A stretch of DNA of 64,000 nucleotides, taken from NCBI GenBank assembly GCA_001940855.1, contig MSGS01000031.1, positions 2,273-66,272 on the forward strand, written 5' to 3'. The DNA comes from Christensenellaceae bacterium Phil1. Lineage in GTDB: Bacteria > Bacillota > Clostridia > Christensenellales > CAG-138. Position 1 is the stretch's first letter, and every line of letters starts with the position of its first letter. Made by a program: the position numbers and the translations under genes. Shown here one piece after another: positions 52,829 to 62,206 of this stretch. The notes beneath the pieces were generated by a model. It had not been told where the DNA came from. It saw only the letters and a program-made list of their open reading frames with translations, and searched no databases.

Positions 52829-54499
52829 TTAACGTATGCGTGTATCTCCGGACGGCACATCCGGCCTTTCGGCCGGACGGCCGGAGCTTATGCGCGTAGA
52901 GCCAAGGTCGTCATTTGTATCGGAGCCGATGCGGGAATGCAGCGCAGCCTGACGTTTTGCTTCCTCCTCCAGCTGAGTGCGCATCATCTTTTCGCGCTGA
53001 GCGCGGCGGCGGGCTATGCGCTTGCGTTCTTCCTTTTCCTGATGGTCAAGTATTATAAGGGCTATACCTGCGATCACTGTAAGTATTATAAGCACTATCA
53101 GCACCGTACGCAGTGCGGAGGATATTGAGCCGCCGACTTCGTTGAGCACGTCTTCTTCCGTTGTGACTGATGGGGTAGAGGTTGGGGCGGCTTCAACGCC
53201 AACATAATCCGCCTTTATATATGCGTTGTATGTATATATATTGCCGGAAGGATCCTCTATTTCAAGTTTGAATATAAGGTCGCGCGGTGAACCGACGCTC
53301 ATTTTCTGATTGAGGGTTTGCGTGCCGCGTGGGATGGATTCCAGCATGTATAAAAGGCCGTACTCAGATTCACTCAGCTTCAGGTTCTGCATGTCCATGC
53401 TGCCGGTGTTTTCCACGGTGAAGTTAAGGCTTATGGAGCCTGCGGAATCAAGCGGGGAAGCAACCTCTGCCGAGAAGGATATGCCTATGAGTGAAGGGTC
53501 TATATACTTCCTGACGACATAGGTTTCGGTATGGTCGGAATAGTTTGTGTTGGTCGCGTCTATGCCGGATATGTTGAATACAACGTTTCTTGTTTCGGTT
53601 GTGGGCACGGTATAGGTAAGCGTGCGGCTTTCACCTATTGCAAGGCTTATAGCGTCCGAATTTACGGCATTGCCAAGCTCGTCCGTTACCTTTATTTTGC
53701 TTATGCGCTGGTTGCCGTTGTTGGTAAGGGCTATTGTGAACTGCTGCCCTTCTTCACTTGCCGCGCCCTGCGTTACGCTGACGCTTATTTTTGAATTGAC
53801 CATGCCAAGCGTCTTTTCGCTTCCGGTAACGGTAACGGTGCTGCCGTCCGCGCCTGTATAGGTTACAACCGGCGCGCTTACAACGGTGGATGAACCCATG
53901 GTGAATTCGTGAATGTAAACATATGGCGTGCCGGGTTCAACGGTAACGTCGCTTATCATGGCCTGCCTGCCGCCGATCTCTTTATCTGTTAGGGATACGC
54001 CGGAAACAGGGGTGATGCCCGAGTTGGTTATGGTATAGGTAAGCGTTATAGATTCGCCGCGGGATGCTTGAGATGAACTGGCCTTTACGGATACGCTCAG
54101 CGCAGCTTCCGCCAAGCCCGTTCCGCTGTTCAGCACGGTTACGGAGGCAGTGGAGTATTTCTGCTCTCCGTTTTCTGTCCATGCAATGTCAAACCCTATC
54201 GGCTGGCCGAGCATTGCCGCGGGTATGGATACGCTTTGACTGAACGCTGTCGTTTCGCCGGGGGCGATAACAACTCCGCTTGTGTTGAAAAAGCGTGTGC
54301 CGTTGTTGGAAATGGTTATATTCTCCATGGCATACGCAGAATCGTTGGCGATGGAAATGCTCAGCTGAACGCTGCCGCCTTCCGCGCCGAGCGCGCCCGG
54401 GTCTGACGTTACGTTTATGGATGCGGCCATGACTACGCTGCCTACAAGCAGGCAGGCAAGGCTTATTATAATTGCGAAAACTCTTTTAGTGCGTTTCAT
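52829..54499 (-). CDS. Exported membrane protein with CARDB/DUF11-like repeats
   Basis: The 556-residue protein has a signal peptide (VFAIIISLACLLVGSVVMAAS), repeated beta-sandwich domains of CARDB/COG1361 type with strands such as GESITLTYTITNSGITPVSGV and GSISLNFTVENTGSMDMQNL. A C-terminal membrane helix (VLIVLIILTVIAGIALIIL) and a charged cytoplasmic tail follow. The tail ends with two similar units, LGSTRISSGRP and SGDTRIR. Such TRI-type motifs can be kinase or FHA-domain sites, but that is speculative. It is monocistronic. The role is unknown; cell-surface adhesion or envelope stress is possible. Confidence 0.8.
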   Translation of the reverse strand: MKRTKRVFAIIISLACLLVGSVVMAASINVTSDPGALGAEGGSVQLSISIANDSAYAMENITISNNGTRFFNTSGVVIAPGETTAFSQSVSIPAAMLGQPIGFDIAWTENGEQKYSTASVTVLNSGTGLAEAALSVSVKASSSQASRGESITLTYTITNSGITPVSGVSLTDKEIGGRQAMISDVTVEPGTPYVYIHEFTMGSSTVVSAPVVTYTGADGSTVTVTGSEKTLGMVNSKISVSVTQGAASEEGQQFTIALTNNGNQRISKIKVTDELGNAVNSDAISLAIGESRTLTYTVPTTETRNVVFNISGIDATNTNYSDHTETYVVRKYIDPSLIGISFSAEVASPLDSAGSISLNFTVENTGSMDMQNLKLSESEYGLLYMLESIPRGTQTLNQKMSVGSPRDLIFKLEIEDPSGNIYTYNAYIKADYVGVEAAPTSTPSVTTEEDVLNEVGGSISSALRTVLIVLIILTVIAGIALIILDHQEKEERKRIARRRAQREKMMRTQLEEEAKRQAALHSRIGSDTNDDLGSTRISSGRPAERPDVPSGDTRIR

Positions 54500-54618
54500 C
54501 AATATACCTCAAAAGCTTTTGTCATCGGTAAACCGATACATATTCTATTATAGCTTAAAAAATGCCCGAACGCCATAGCGAAGGGCAATATGTTTCATTA
54601 AGTTAATATTCCGGCAGG

Positions 54619-55248
54619 CTACTGCGGCAGTACCAGTTCGCATTCGCCTGCAAGTTCCGGCTTGCAGCGGCCGTCGGTGCGCTCTATTATGGCCTTTGTA
54701 ATGCTGTCCGCCTCTTTCTTAGCACAGGATATCGAAAGGCGTATCTCGTCCGTAAATTCGCTTTCGGTTATTGCGGCATTTGACTTTGCTATAAGGCTTT
54801 CTATCGCACCATAGCGGGAATAGTCGCACCTGAGTGCTATCAGCGCGCCGGGAATGTGCTTTTCCACTCCTGCTGCCTTAACGGCGTCTGCCGCGCCCGA
54901 TGAATATGCGCGCACAAGTCCGCCCGCGCCTAACAGTATTCCGCCGAAGTAGCGCGTTACTGTGCAAAGCACATAGGTCAGCTCGTTTGCTTTCAGCACC
55001 TCAAGGATAGGCATTCCCGCCGTGCCGGATGGCTCGCCCGCGTCGCTGAAGCGGGTAGTCTCGCTCAGTTCGCCTATTCTGTATGCATAGCAAACGTGCG
55101 TGGCGTCCGGATATTGCTTCCTTACTTCATTCAGCTTTGAAAGCGCCTCGTCTTCGCTCCTTACCGGAAAACATTGGGATATGAAGCGGGAGCGGTTTAT
55201 TATCCGCTCCGTTTTCGCTTCTGTATGTGCTGTTTTATACGGCCTCAT
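54619..55248 (-). CDS. yigZ: YigZ/IMPACT-family protein
   Basis: The 209-residue protein has an IMPACT-like UPF0029 domain (SRFISQCFPV, ATHVCYAYRIG, DAGEPSGTAGMPILEVL, VTRYFGGILLGAGGLVRAYSSGAADAV) and a C-terminal DUF1949 ferredoxin-like domain. Family function is not settled; the eukaryotic relative IMPACT regulates translation via GCN1. It is six bases from tyrS on the same strand, so the two genes probably form an operon. Confidence 0.93.
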   Translation of the reverse strand: MRPYKTAHTEAKTERIINRSRFISQCFPVRSEDEALSKLNEVRKQYPDATHVCYAYRIGELSETTRFSDAGEPSGTAGMPILEVLKANELTYVLCTVTRYFGGILLGAGGLVRAYSSGAADAVKAAGVEKHIPGALIALRCDYSRYGAIESLIAKSNAAITESEFTDEIRLSISCAKKEADSITKAIIERTDGRCKPELAGECELVLPQ

Positions 55249-55254
55249 GGGGCG

Positions 55255-56481
55255 TTAGCCCTTTATTACGCGCAGGAAGCCCTTCTTGCCCTTTTTCAGT
55301 ATTATACCGCTTTCAAGGGCGGCGGGGTCTGCCGCGGCGTAAACATCGGTCACTTTAGCGTCGTTCATCAGTACGCCGCCGCCTTCTATTGTACGGCGCG
55401 CGTCGCTCTTGCTGGTGCAAAGCTTACCAAGCACCAGAAGATCGGTAACCCTAAGGCCGGTGGATTCGATTTCGGCATCGCTCAGCTTGAGCGTGGGCAT
55501 GTGCTCTATATCTCCGCCGCCGCCGAACAGGGCTTCGGCTGCCTGCTGGGCCTTCTTGGCCTCTTCTTCACCGTGTACCTGAGCGGTAAGGGTGTATGCA
55601 AGCACCTTCTTAGCCTCGTTTATGTTGGCCGTGGGCGCGGTGAGGGCGTTTATTTCGTCTATGGGCATAAAGGTGAGCATCTTGAAGCAGTTCTGCACGC
55701 CGTTATCGTCCACATTGCGCCAGTACTGATAGAATTCGTAAGGGCTGGTCTTTGCGGGGTCAAGCCACAGCGCGCCCTTTTCGGTTTTGCCCATCTTTTT
55801 GCCTTCACTCGTGGCAAGAAGTCCCGTGGTCAGCGCGAACGCAGCATGCTGCTCTTTGCGCCTTATAAGGTCGGCGCCGCTGAGGATGTTGCTCCACTGG
55901 TCGTCGCCGCCCATTTCCAGCACGCAGCCGTATTTCTGGTGCAGCATAAGGAAATCGTAGCTCTGCATCAGCATGTAGCCCATTTCAAAGAAAGTGAGGC
56001 CGCGCTCCATGCGCTGCTTGTAGCATTCTGCGGCAAGCATTCTGTTAACGCTGAACAGGGAACCTATGTCGCGCATAAACTCAAGGAAGTTGAGCGAATG
56101 CAGCCAGGTGGCGTTGTTTTCTATTATGGCGGCGTTTTCGCCTTCAAAGTTGAGCACGTGCGCCATCTGCTTCTGGAAGCAGGAAGCGTTGTGCTGTATC
56201 TCTTCTGTGGTCATCATGCGGCGCATGTCCGTTTTGCCGGAAGGGTCGCCGATGTATGCCGTGCCGCCGCCGAGCAGCACTATAGGCCTATGGCCCGCGC
56301 GCTGCATATGCGCCATGGTCATCAGCGCAACATAGTGACCGATGTGCAGGCTGTCTGCCGTGGGGTCGAAGCCGATGTAGAAGGTCAGTTTCTCTTTGCC
56401 CATCAGTTCCCTGAGTTCTTCGGGATGGGAACATTGCTTAACAAGGCCGCGTTCCTCAAGTATGTCGTATGCGTTTCTCAT
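55255..56481 (-). CDS. tyrS: Tyrosyl-tRNA synthetase
   Basis: The 408-residue class I enzyme has HIGH (residues 46-49 in SLHIGHYVALM), the tyrosine-binding TFYIGFDPTADSL, and KMGKTEKGA as the KMSKS motif near residue 230. An S4 RNA-binding domain ends the protein (SDARRTIEGGGVLMNDAKV). It charges tRNA-Tyr. No T-box leader is present because only 21 bases separate it from the upstream gene. It is followed by yigZ. Confidence 0.97.
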   Translation of the reverse strand: MRNAYDILEERGLVKQCSHPEELRELMGKEKLTFYIGFDPTADSLHIGHYVALMTMAHMQRAGHRPIVLLGGGTAYIGDPSGKTDMRRMMTTEEIQHNASCFQKQMAHVLNFEGENAAIIENNATWLHSLNFLEFMRDIGSLFSVNRMLAAECYKQRMERGLTFFEMGYMLMQSYDFLMLHQKYGCVLEMGGDDQWSNILSGADLIRRKEQHAAFALTTGLLATSEGKKMGKTEKGALWLDPAKTSPYEFYQYWRNVDDNGVQNCFKMLTFMPIDEINALTAPTANINEAKKVLAYTLTAQVHGEEEAKKAQQAAEALFGGGGDIEHMPTLKLSDAEIESTGLRVTDLLVLGKLCTSKSDARRTIEGGGVLMNDAKVTDVYAAADPAALESGIILKKGKKGFLRVIKG

Positions 56482-56502
56482 TTCAGTCTCCTCGAAAATA
56501 TG

Positions 56503-57021
56503 TTATTTGCTTATTATTTTGAATTTATCGCCAAGCCGTTCGCTCAAAAGCGCGCCAAGCCTGTTACTGCCGTCCTTATCAAAGCCGGCCTTATCAATTA
56601 TCAGCGCAAGGGCCTTGTTTGAATAAAGATAAAAGCAGTCGTTCGTTTCGTATGCGCAGAGCAGCTTATCGTAATCATAGCTTTGCTCATGCCCGTTTAT
56701 GCTCATAGTTACGCCGGAATCACGGAAGCGGTATTCGTGCCGGAGATTGATGAACGAAGAACTGTCAAACTTCCGCGCCGGCGCTATATAGAGGAAATAA
56801 TATCGCCTGCCCAACCAAGCCATGCACGCTATGCTTATGGCGAAAAGGATATATCCTCCGGCGGTTACGGAATACACGGCAGTGGCCAACGCTATTGCGA
56901 AAAGCATAAAGAACACGGTATGCGTACCCCAAGCGACGGACTTGAACATGCGTGCGTCAAAACGCTGAAAGTCCAGCACGGCCTTTTTTGTATATACTGT
57001 TGTGTTCATTATATCAGCCAA
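56503..57021 (-). CDS. YcxB-like membrane protein
   Basis: The 172-residue protein has two central membrane helices (HTVFFMLFAIALATAVYSVTAGG, ILFAISIACMAWL) and a C-terminal soluble domain with FRDSGVTMSINGHEQSYDYDKLLCAYETNDCFYLYSNKALALIIDK, the YcxB/DUF pattern. TTG 57021 has GGAGGAG about nine bases upstream; an ATG at 57009 is an alternative start. It precedes tyrS by 21 bases. Function unknown. Confidence 0.8.
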   Translation of the reverse strand: MADIMNTTVYTKKAVLDFQRFDARMFKSVAWGTHTVFFMLFAIALATAVYSVTAGGYILFAISIACMAWLGRRYYFLYIAPARKFDSSSFINLRHEYRFRDSGVTMSINGHEQSYDYDKLLCAYETNDCFYLYSNKALALIIDKAGFDKDGSNRLGALLSERLGDKFKIISK

Positions 57022-57185
57022 TGCCTGATACTCCTCCTAAAAGCATGGAAATAGTGTATCATTTTTTATCCCTTTTAGCAATACGGGCTTATCCTGTATT
57101 TATAATGCTTTTTATTATCTGTTGTAATTTGGCGCACTATGCGGCTATAATAATGCCTATACAAATTATGGAGAGTACAATGTAA

Positions 57186-57641
57186 ATGTACGGCGAATGC
57201 GATAAATATTATATGCGTCTGGCGATAGAGCAGGCGAGGGCGGCAATGGCGCTGGGGGAGGTGCCGATAGGTGCGGTCATAGTGAAGGACGGCGAGGTGA
57301 TAGCAGCAGCACATAATATGTGCGAATCAAGCGGCGATCCTACCGCGCATGCTGAGCTTACAGCCCTTCAGGCCGCTGCCGAAAGAATAGGCAAGCGTGC
57401 GCTTTGCGAATGCGAACTGTATGTAACGGTTGAGCCGTGCGCAATGTGTGCGGGTGCAATAATCAACGCGCGGCTTAAAAAGACGGTGTTTGGCGCGCAT
57501 GAGGAGCGTACGGGCTGCATGGGCAGCGTTATGGATATAAGCGAAGGGTATTTTATCAATTCCGTGCGGGCATACGGCGGGGTGCTTGAGAATGAGTGCG
57601 CGGCGCTTATGGGAAGCTTTTTTGGTGATAAAAGGCAATGA
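57186..57641 (+). CDS. tadA: tRNA adenosine(34) deaminase TadA
   Basis: The 151-residue deaminase has the zinc and catalytic motifs HAE (55-57) and PCAMC (84-88), plus an FGAHEERTGCMGS segment. It converts adenosine to inosine at the wobble position of tRNA-Arg(ACG). ATG 57186 gives a normal length; the ribosome site is weak. In many Firmicutes the SRP RNA and dnaX follow, but neither is seen here. A terminator lies about 135 bases downstream. Confidence 0.95.
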   Translation: MYGECDKYYMRLAIEQARAAMALGEVPIGAVIVKDGEVIAAAHNMCESSGDPTAHAELTALQAAAERIGKRALCECELYVTVEPCAMCAGAIINARLKKTVFGAHEERTGCMGSVMDISEGYFINSVRAYGGVLENECAALMGSFFGDKRQ

Positions 57642-57774
57642 TACAAAGTTTATTCACAAACCGGCTACCGAAGGTTCATCTATTATTCTTACCCATGACA
57701 CATTTGGGGTTTATCATAACAACATCGGAAGCAAGCAAGACTTTTTCTTCCGTATGTGATACCTTCCTGCGATA

Positions 57775-57817
57775 AGATGCCGGCTCGGGCTGTCCCCGGG
57801 TCGGCATCGTCTATTTT
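57775..57817 (+). terminator. Strong terminator after tadA region
   Basis: GATGCCGGCTCGGG and CCCGGGTCGGCATC form a long stem (one G/T position), followed by GTCTATTTTT. It lies about 135 bases after the tadA stop; the space holds a smaller CGGAAG/CTTCCG hairpin at 57726-57752. Confidence 0.75.
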
Positions 57818-57819
57818 TG

Positions 57820-57854
57820 GATAAAACAGCGCCCGGAAGCGGTTGCTTCCGGGC
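57820..57854 (-). terminator. tkt terminator
   Basis: On the minus strand GCCCGGAAGC, a four-base loop and GCTTCCGGGC are followed by GCTGTTTTAT. Confidence 0.8.
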
Positions 57855-57873
57855 ATATATGTAAACAGTAATT

Positions 57874-59853
57874 TTAGCGGTTGCGTTTGATAACTTCTAT
57901 TGCCGCATTGGCCACGTTTTCCGCCGTGAAGCCGAACTCTTTGAACAGCACGGCGCCTTTTGCGCTTGCGCCGAAGTGGTCAAGGCCTATGCTTGCACCG
58001 TCAAGGCCGACATACGCGCCCCAGGGCTGGGTAGCGCCGGCTTCTATGCTTACGCGCGCGCGTATTGAGGCGGGCAGAACGCTCTGCTGATATTCTTCGG
58101 TCTGCTCGCGGAACAGTTCCATGCAGGGCATGGACACAAGGCGGGCGGTGTAACCCTGTACGGAAAGAATATCCGCGGCCTTGTACATCAACTCAACCTC
58201 GGAACCGGATGCCATCAATATAACATCGGGCGTGCCCTTGGGTTCGCGCAGAATGTAACCGCCAAGCATAGCCTTGTCACAGGTATCCTCAAGCTGGGGC
58301 AGGTTTTGGCGGGAAAGTGCCATTACGCTGGGCGCGTTCAGCTTAAGCGCGGCGCGGTAAGCGTATGCCGTCTCCTTTTGATCGGCAGGGCGGAACACAT
58401 ATGTGTTTGGCGTTGCGCGCAGCGATGCAAGCTGCTCTATGGGCTGATGCGTGGGGCCATCCTCGCCAACGCCTATGCTGTCGTGCGTAAGCACATATGT
58501 TACAGGCAGCTTCATGAGCGCGCTGAGCCTGAGCGCGGGCTTTACATAATCGCTGAACACGAAGAACGTAGCGCAGTACGCCCTTAGCCCGCCGTAAAGG
58601 GCTATGCCGTTGGCTATGCAGGCCATGGCCAGTTCGCGCACGCCAAAGTGTATGTTGCAGCCTTCGCGGCAATCGGGCGCGAAGTAGCCGCTGGTTTTAA
58701 GTTCTGTATTGTTGGAAGGGCCAAGGTCCGCACTGCCGCCGAAAAGGTTGGGCATATGCGCGAATATGCGGTTGAGCACAACTCCGCCGCAGGAGCGGGT
58801 GGCCTTGGGCGCGTCTGCCGCAAGCATTTCATCATCGCTGAACACATCTTCGCTCACTTCGCCCTTGCGCCAGGATTCAAGCTGCGCGGCGAGCTCGGGA
58901 TATGCTTCGGCATAGCCTGCATACATTTCTTCGTATTCTTTGCGTGCGCGCGCCCCGCGCAGGGACAGCGCCTCAAAGTGGGCATATACGTCCTCGGGAA
59001 TATCAAACGGCGGATTCTTCCAGCCAAGGCGCTTGCGCATGTCCGCAATAACATCATCGCCAAGGGGGGAACCGTGCGCGCCGGCCGAACCTTCTTTAAG
59101 AGTGCCATGGGCAATGTCCGTATGCACTATTATAAGGGAAGGCTTTTCGGCCTCTATACGTGCTTCCTCAAGGGCGAGCGATATGGCGACGATATCTTCA
59201 CCGTTTTCAACGTTTATTACCTGCCAGCCCATTGCGCCGAAGCGGGCGGCGACGTTTTCGGTAAAGGCTATATCGGTGGAACCTTCTATGGTGATGCGGT
59301 TGCTGTCGTATATGGCTATAAGCTTGTTCAGCTTCTGCGTACCGGCAAGGCTTGCCGCCTCGTATGATGCGCCTTCCATCATGCAGCCGTCGCCCATAAG
59401 GACGTATGTATAGTTATCAACAACGTTGAAGCCTTCTTTATTAAATATGGCAGCCATGTGCGCTTCAGCCATCGCCATACCTACGGCCATGGCAAATCCC
59501 TGGCCGAGCGGGCCTGTGGTCGCTTCCACACCAACGGTGTGGCCGTATTCGGGATGGCCGGGAGTAAGGCTTCCGTACTGGCGGAACTGCTGCATGTCCT
59601 CTATGGTCAAACCATAGCCGTAAAGATGAAGCAGGGAATAAAGCAGGCTGGACGCATGGCCGGAAGAAAGGACGAATCTGTCCCTGCCGGGCCAGTTGGG
59701 GTGCTTAGGGTCATGGCGCATGTCGCTCCATATGGCATACGCGGCGGGCGCTGCACCTATGGGCATGCCGGGGTGGCCGCTGTTGGCCTTTTGAACGGTG
59801 TCTGCCGAAAGCACGCGGATAGCGCTGATAGCCTTGGCTTCGATGGGTCGCAT
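57874..59853 (-). CDS. tkt: Transketolase
   Basis: The 659-residue enzyme has the thiamine-diphosphate motif (GDGCMMEGASYEAASLAG), the N-terminal GHPGMPIGAAPAAYAIW and the later HDSIGVGEDGPTHQPIEQL of full-length transketolases. It moves two-carbon units between sugar phosphates in the non-oxidative pentose phosphate pathway. Length is normal (about 660). Its start has CGGAGG upstream, and an extended -10 promoter lies about 40 bases away. It is monocistronic. Confidence 0.97.
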   Translation of the reverse strand: MRPIEAKAISAIRVLSADTVQKANSGHPGMPIGAAPAAYAIWSDMRHDPKHPNWPGRDRFVLSSGHASSLLYSLLHLYGYGLTIEDMQQFRQYGSLTPGHPEYGHTVGVEATTGPLGQGFAMAVGMAMAEAHMAAIFNKEGFNVVDNYTYVLMGDGCMMEGASYEAASLAGTQKLNKLIAIYDSNRITIEGSTDIAFTENVAARFGAMGWQVINVENGEDIVAISLALEEARIEAEKPSLIIVHTDIAHGTLKEGSAGAHGSPLGDDVIADMRKRLGWKNPPFDIPEDVYAHFEALSLRGARARKEYEEMYAGYAEAYPELAAQLESWRKGEVSEDVFSDDEMLAADAPKATRSCGGVVLNRIFAHMPNLFGGSADLGPSNNTELKTSGYFAPDCREGCNIHFGVRELAMACIANGIALYGGLRAYCATFFVFSDYVKPALRLSALMKLPVTYVLTHDSIGVGEDGPTHQPIEQLASLRATPNTYVFRPADQKETAYAYRAALKLNAPSVMALSRQNLPQLEDTCDKAMLGGYILREPKGTPDVILMASGSEVELMYKAADILSVQGYTARLVSMPCMELFREQTEEYQQSVLPASIRARVSIEAGATQPWGAYVGLDGASIGLDHFGASAKGAVLFKEFGFTAENVANAAIEVIKRNR

Positions 59854-59892
59854 AAACTACCTCCGAGATTGCATTTTTTGTTTGCAGGATGT

Positions 59893-59901
59893 ATTATACC
59901 A
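59893..59901 (-). promoter_or_regulatory. Extended -10 promoter of tkt
   Basis: On the minus strand TATGGTATAAT is an extended -10 (TGG-TATAAT) about 40 bases before tkt. No strong -35 box is needed. Confidence 0.5.
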
Positions 59902-60084
59902 TATGATTGGAAATGATGGAACGAATTATGCCGTATTATTATTCAGGAATATTTCATGCGGCGATGAGCGTACATATAAGCAGCTTGCTTAGGCGGCGGG
60001 GTTCGATGCGAAGCAAAATTTGCTCAAAAATGAAAAATCGACCTCATTTTAACATTTGTGTCACAGCAATGCGCGTACGGCCGC

Positions 60085-60113
60085 TTGATATAATGCGTAA
60101 AATGCGCTAAAAT
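60085..60113 (+). promoter_or_regulatory. Promoter of the asp23-fakA-recG operon
   Basis: TTGATA and TAAAAT are separated by exactly 17 bases, 38 bases before the asp23 start. An overlapping TATAAT at 60088-60093 could be a second -10. Confidence 0.6.
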
Positions 60114-60151
60114 AAACTATCAAATTATTTAGTGAAGAAGGAGGGAGCTAA

Positions 60152-60505
60152 ATGCCCGGAATCATTAATACGGAACTTGGCGCCATATCTATACCGGATG
60201 AGATCGTGGCAACCATAGCAGGCTATGCTGCCAGCGAGAATTACGGAATAGTCGGCATGCACGCCAAAACTACCGGCGATCAGCTTTGGAAGCTTGTCGG
60301 GGGCGACAATCAGCGCCGCGGCGTGAAAGTCACCTGCGTAGAAGGCGACCAGATCGATATAGATCTGTTTGTTACTATCATATACGGCGCAAGCCTTACC
60401 GCCGTTGCGGAGAATGCAATCGGCAACGTGCGCTATCGTGTGGAGGACATGACGGGACTTAAAGTGCGCAATGTGAATATTCACGTTGAAGGCGTACGCG
60501 CCTGA
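60152..60505 (+). CDS. Asp23/Gls24-family envelope-stress protein
   Basis: The 117-residue protein reads MPGIINTELGAISIPDEIVATIAGYAASENYGIVGM and VKVTCVEGDQIDIDLFVTIIYG, the Asp23/YloU family. Members associate with the membrane and are linked with wall and fatty-acid metabolism. The gene has AAGGAGG upstream and sits just before the FakA-like gene, a conserved pairing. The ribosomal L28 gene often found divergently upstream is not seen in this window. Confidence 0.92.
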   Translation: MPGIINTELGAISIPDEIVATIAGYAASENYGIVGMHAKTTGDQLWKLVGGDNQRRGVKVTCVEGDQIDIDLFVTIIYGASLTAVAENAIGNVRYRVEDMTGLKVRNVNIHVEGVRA

Positions 60506-60561
60506 AATTGATAATGCTTTCCATGCGGCGTGAACGCAGGGGAAGCACGGAGGAAACTGAT

Positions 60562-62205
60562 TTGGAAAACATGACCATAGGCGGCGCGATGCTGAAGGAA
60601 ATGTTCCTTACCGGCGCGGCGCTGCTTGAAAAGAACCGGGCGTATATCGATTCGCTCAATGTGTTTCCCGTGCCGGATGGCGATACGGGAACCAATATGT
60701 CCATGACGATGCAGAGCGCCGTCAAGGAAATACAGAATTGCAAAGGCACCAATGTGAGCGATATCGCAGCGGCGGCCTCTTTGGGCGCACTCAAGGGTGC
60801 GCGCGGCAATTCGGGCGTTATATTGTCCCAGATATTAAGGGGCTTTGCGCGCGCACTTTCAGGCAAAGAAGAAATGGCGCCGGAAAACTTTGCCGCCGCG
60901 CTTATGACAGGCACCGAGGCCGCGTATAAGGCCGTTATGAAGCCCAAGGAAGGCACCATGCTCACCGTTGCGCGCATGATGGCGGAAGCCGTTGCCAAGG
61001 AAGCGAACGAGGGCGCAAACCTTTATAAGCTTATAGACGTTATGATAGACGAAGGCGAGCGTGCGCTGCGGCTCACGCCGGAGCTTTTGCCTGTGCTTAA
61101 GGAAGCGGGCGTTGTGGATTCCGGCGGCAAGGGCCTTGTTACCATACTTCGCGGCTTTAAGATGGTTATAGACGGCGAGGAAGTTGATGAATACGTCCTT
61201 GCACCGCAGCAGAATACTGCCGAGATAACAGGCAATGAAGAAGGCGCGGATCTTGAAGCGCTTGACGATATAGAGTTCGGCTATTGCACGGAATTTTTCA
61301 TAATACATCTTGATGAGTCGTTCTCTGAGGCGGATTTGGACAAGCTGCGCGAAAAGCTTATGAAGATAGGTGATTCCGTTGTTGTGGCCCATGATTCGGA
61401 CTTTATAAAGATCCATGTTCATTCAAATTGCCCCGGCAAGATACTTCAGCTTGCGTTAAGGCTTGGCGAGATAGACCGCATAAAGATAGAGAATATGCGC
61501 GAGCAGAACCGCGAATTGCTTGCCAACATGAAGAAGAACGAGAAAGAGAACGCTCTTGTCGCCGTGAGCATAAGCGACGGTATAGACGAAGTTTATAAGG
61601 CGATAGGCGTGAACAATCTCATCTCCGGCGGGCAGACCATGAACCCGAGCATAGACAGCATAACCAAGGCCATACGCCGCGCAAACGCCAGGAACGTTTT
61701 TGTGCTGCCCAACAATTCAAACATAATCATGGCGGCCCAGCAGGCCGCGGCCATAAGCGACCGCAACGTTATCGTAATACCCAGCAAGACCATGATGCAG
61801 GGCCTTAGCGCCGCGCTTGCATACAGCGATGATGTTGACGTTGAAACCAATACGGAGCGCATGACTGCCGCCATAAAGCAGGTGCTTTCCGGTTCCGTAA
61901 CATATGCCGTGCGCGATACGCAGTTCAATGGCGAAAAGATATCCCAGGGCGATATAATCGGCCTGCTCGATAACGTGATAACCAAGGTTGGCACCAGCGT
62001 GGACAGCGTTGCCGTTGAACTTCTTTGCAGCATGATAGAGAATAAGGGCGATGACTGTATGGCCACCATATTCTATGGCGAAGGCGCAGATGAGGACAGC
62101 GCGCATGCCGTTGCCGATGCAGTGAATGAAAAATATCCCGATGCGGAAATAACGGTGCAGTACGGCGGTCAGCCGCTTTACTACTATTATTTCTCCGTGG
62201 AATAA
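60562..62205 (+). CDS. FakA/YloV-like DAK2-domain kinase
   Basis: The 547-residue protein has an N-terminal DhaL/DAK2 domain with NVFPVPDGDTGTNMSMTM, LKGARGNSGVILSQILRG and DSGGKGLVTILRG (metal and ATP-binding loops). A middle domain follows, then the YloV/FakA C-terminal domain (NNLISGGQTMNPSIDSI, VFVLPNNSNIIMAAQQAA). In Staphylococcus the homologue phosphorylates fatty acids bound to FakB. TTG 60562 is chosen because GGAGG lies eight bases upstream; an ATG nine bases later is an alternative. It is one base from recG. Confidence 0.93.
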   Translation: MENMTIGGAMLKEMFLTGAALLEKNRAYIDSLNVFPVPDGDTGTNMSMTMQSAVKEIQNCKGTNVSDIAAAASLGALKGARGNSGVILSQILRGFARALSGKEEMAPENFAAALMTGTEAAYKAVMKPKEGTMLTVARMMAEAVAKEANEGANLYKLIDVMIDEGERALRLTPELLPVLKEAGVVDSGGKGLVTILRGFKMVIDGEEVDEYVLAPQQNTAEITGNEEGADLEALDDIEFGYCTEFFIIHLDESFSEADLDKLREKLMKIGDSVVVAHDSDFIKIHVHSNCPGKILQLALRLGEIDRIKIENMREQNRELLANMKKNEKENALVAVSISDGIDEVYKAIGVNNLISGGQTMNPSIDSITKAIRRANARNVFVLPNNSNIIMAAQQAAAISDRNVIVIPSKTMMQGLSAALAYSDDVDVETNTERMTAAIKQVLSGSVTYAVRDTQFNGEKISQGDIIGLLDNVITKVGTSVDSVAVELLCSMIENKGDDCMATIFYGEGADEDSAHAVADAVNEKYPDAEITVQYGGQPLYYYYFSVE

Positions 62206-62206
62206 A

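Noticed and set aside
56482-56502. T-box riboswitch upstream of tyrS
   Set aside because: Only 21 bases separate tyrS from the upstream gene, too few for a T-box.
55174-56622. Open frame opposite tyrS
   Set aside because: Antisense to a conserved synthetase with no signal or domain.
57642-57874. SRP RNA downstream of tadA
   Set aside because: The conserved GGTCAGG...GGAAGCAGC core of bacterial SRP RNA is not present.
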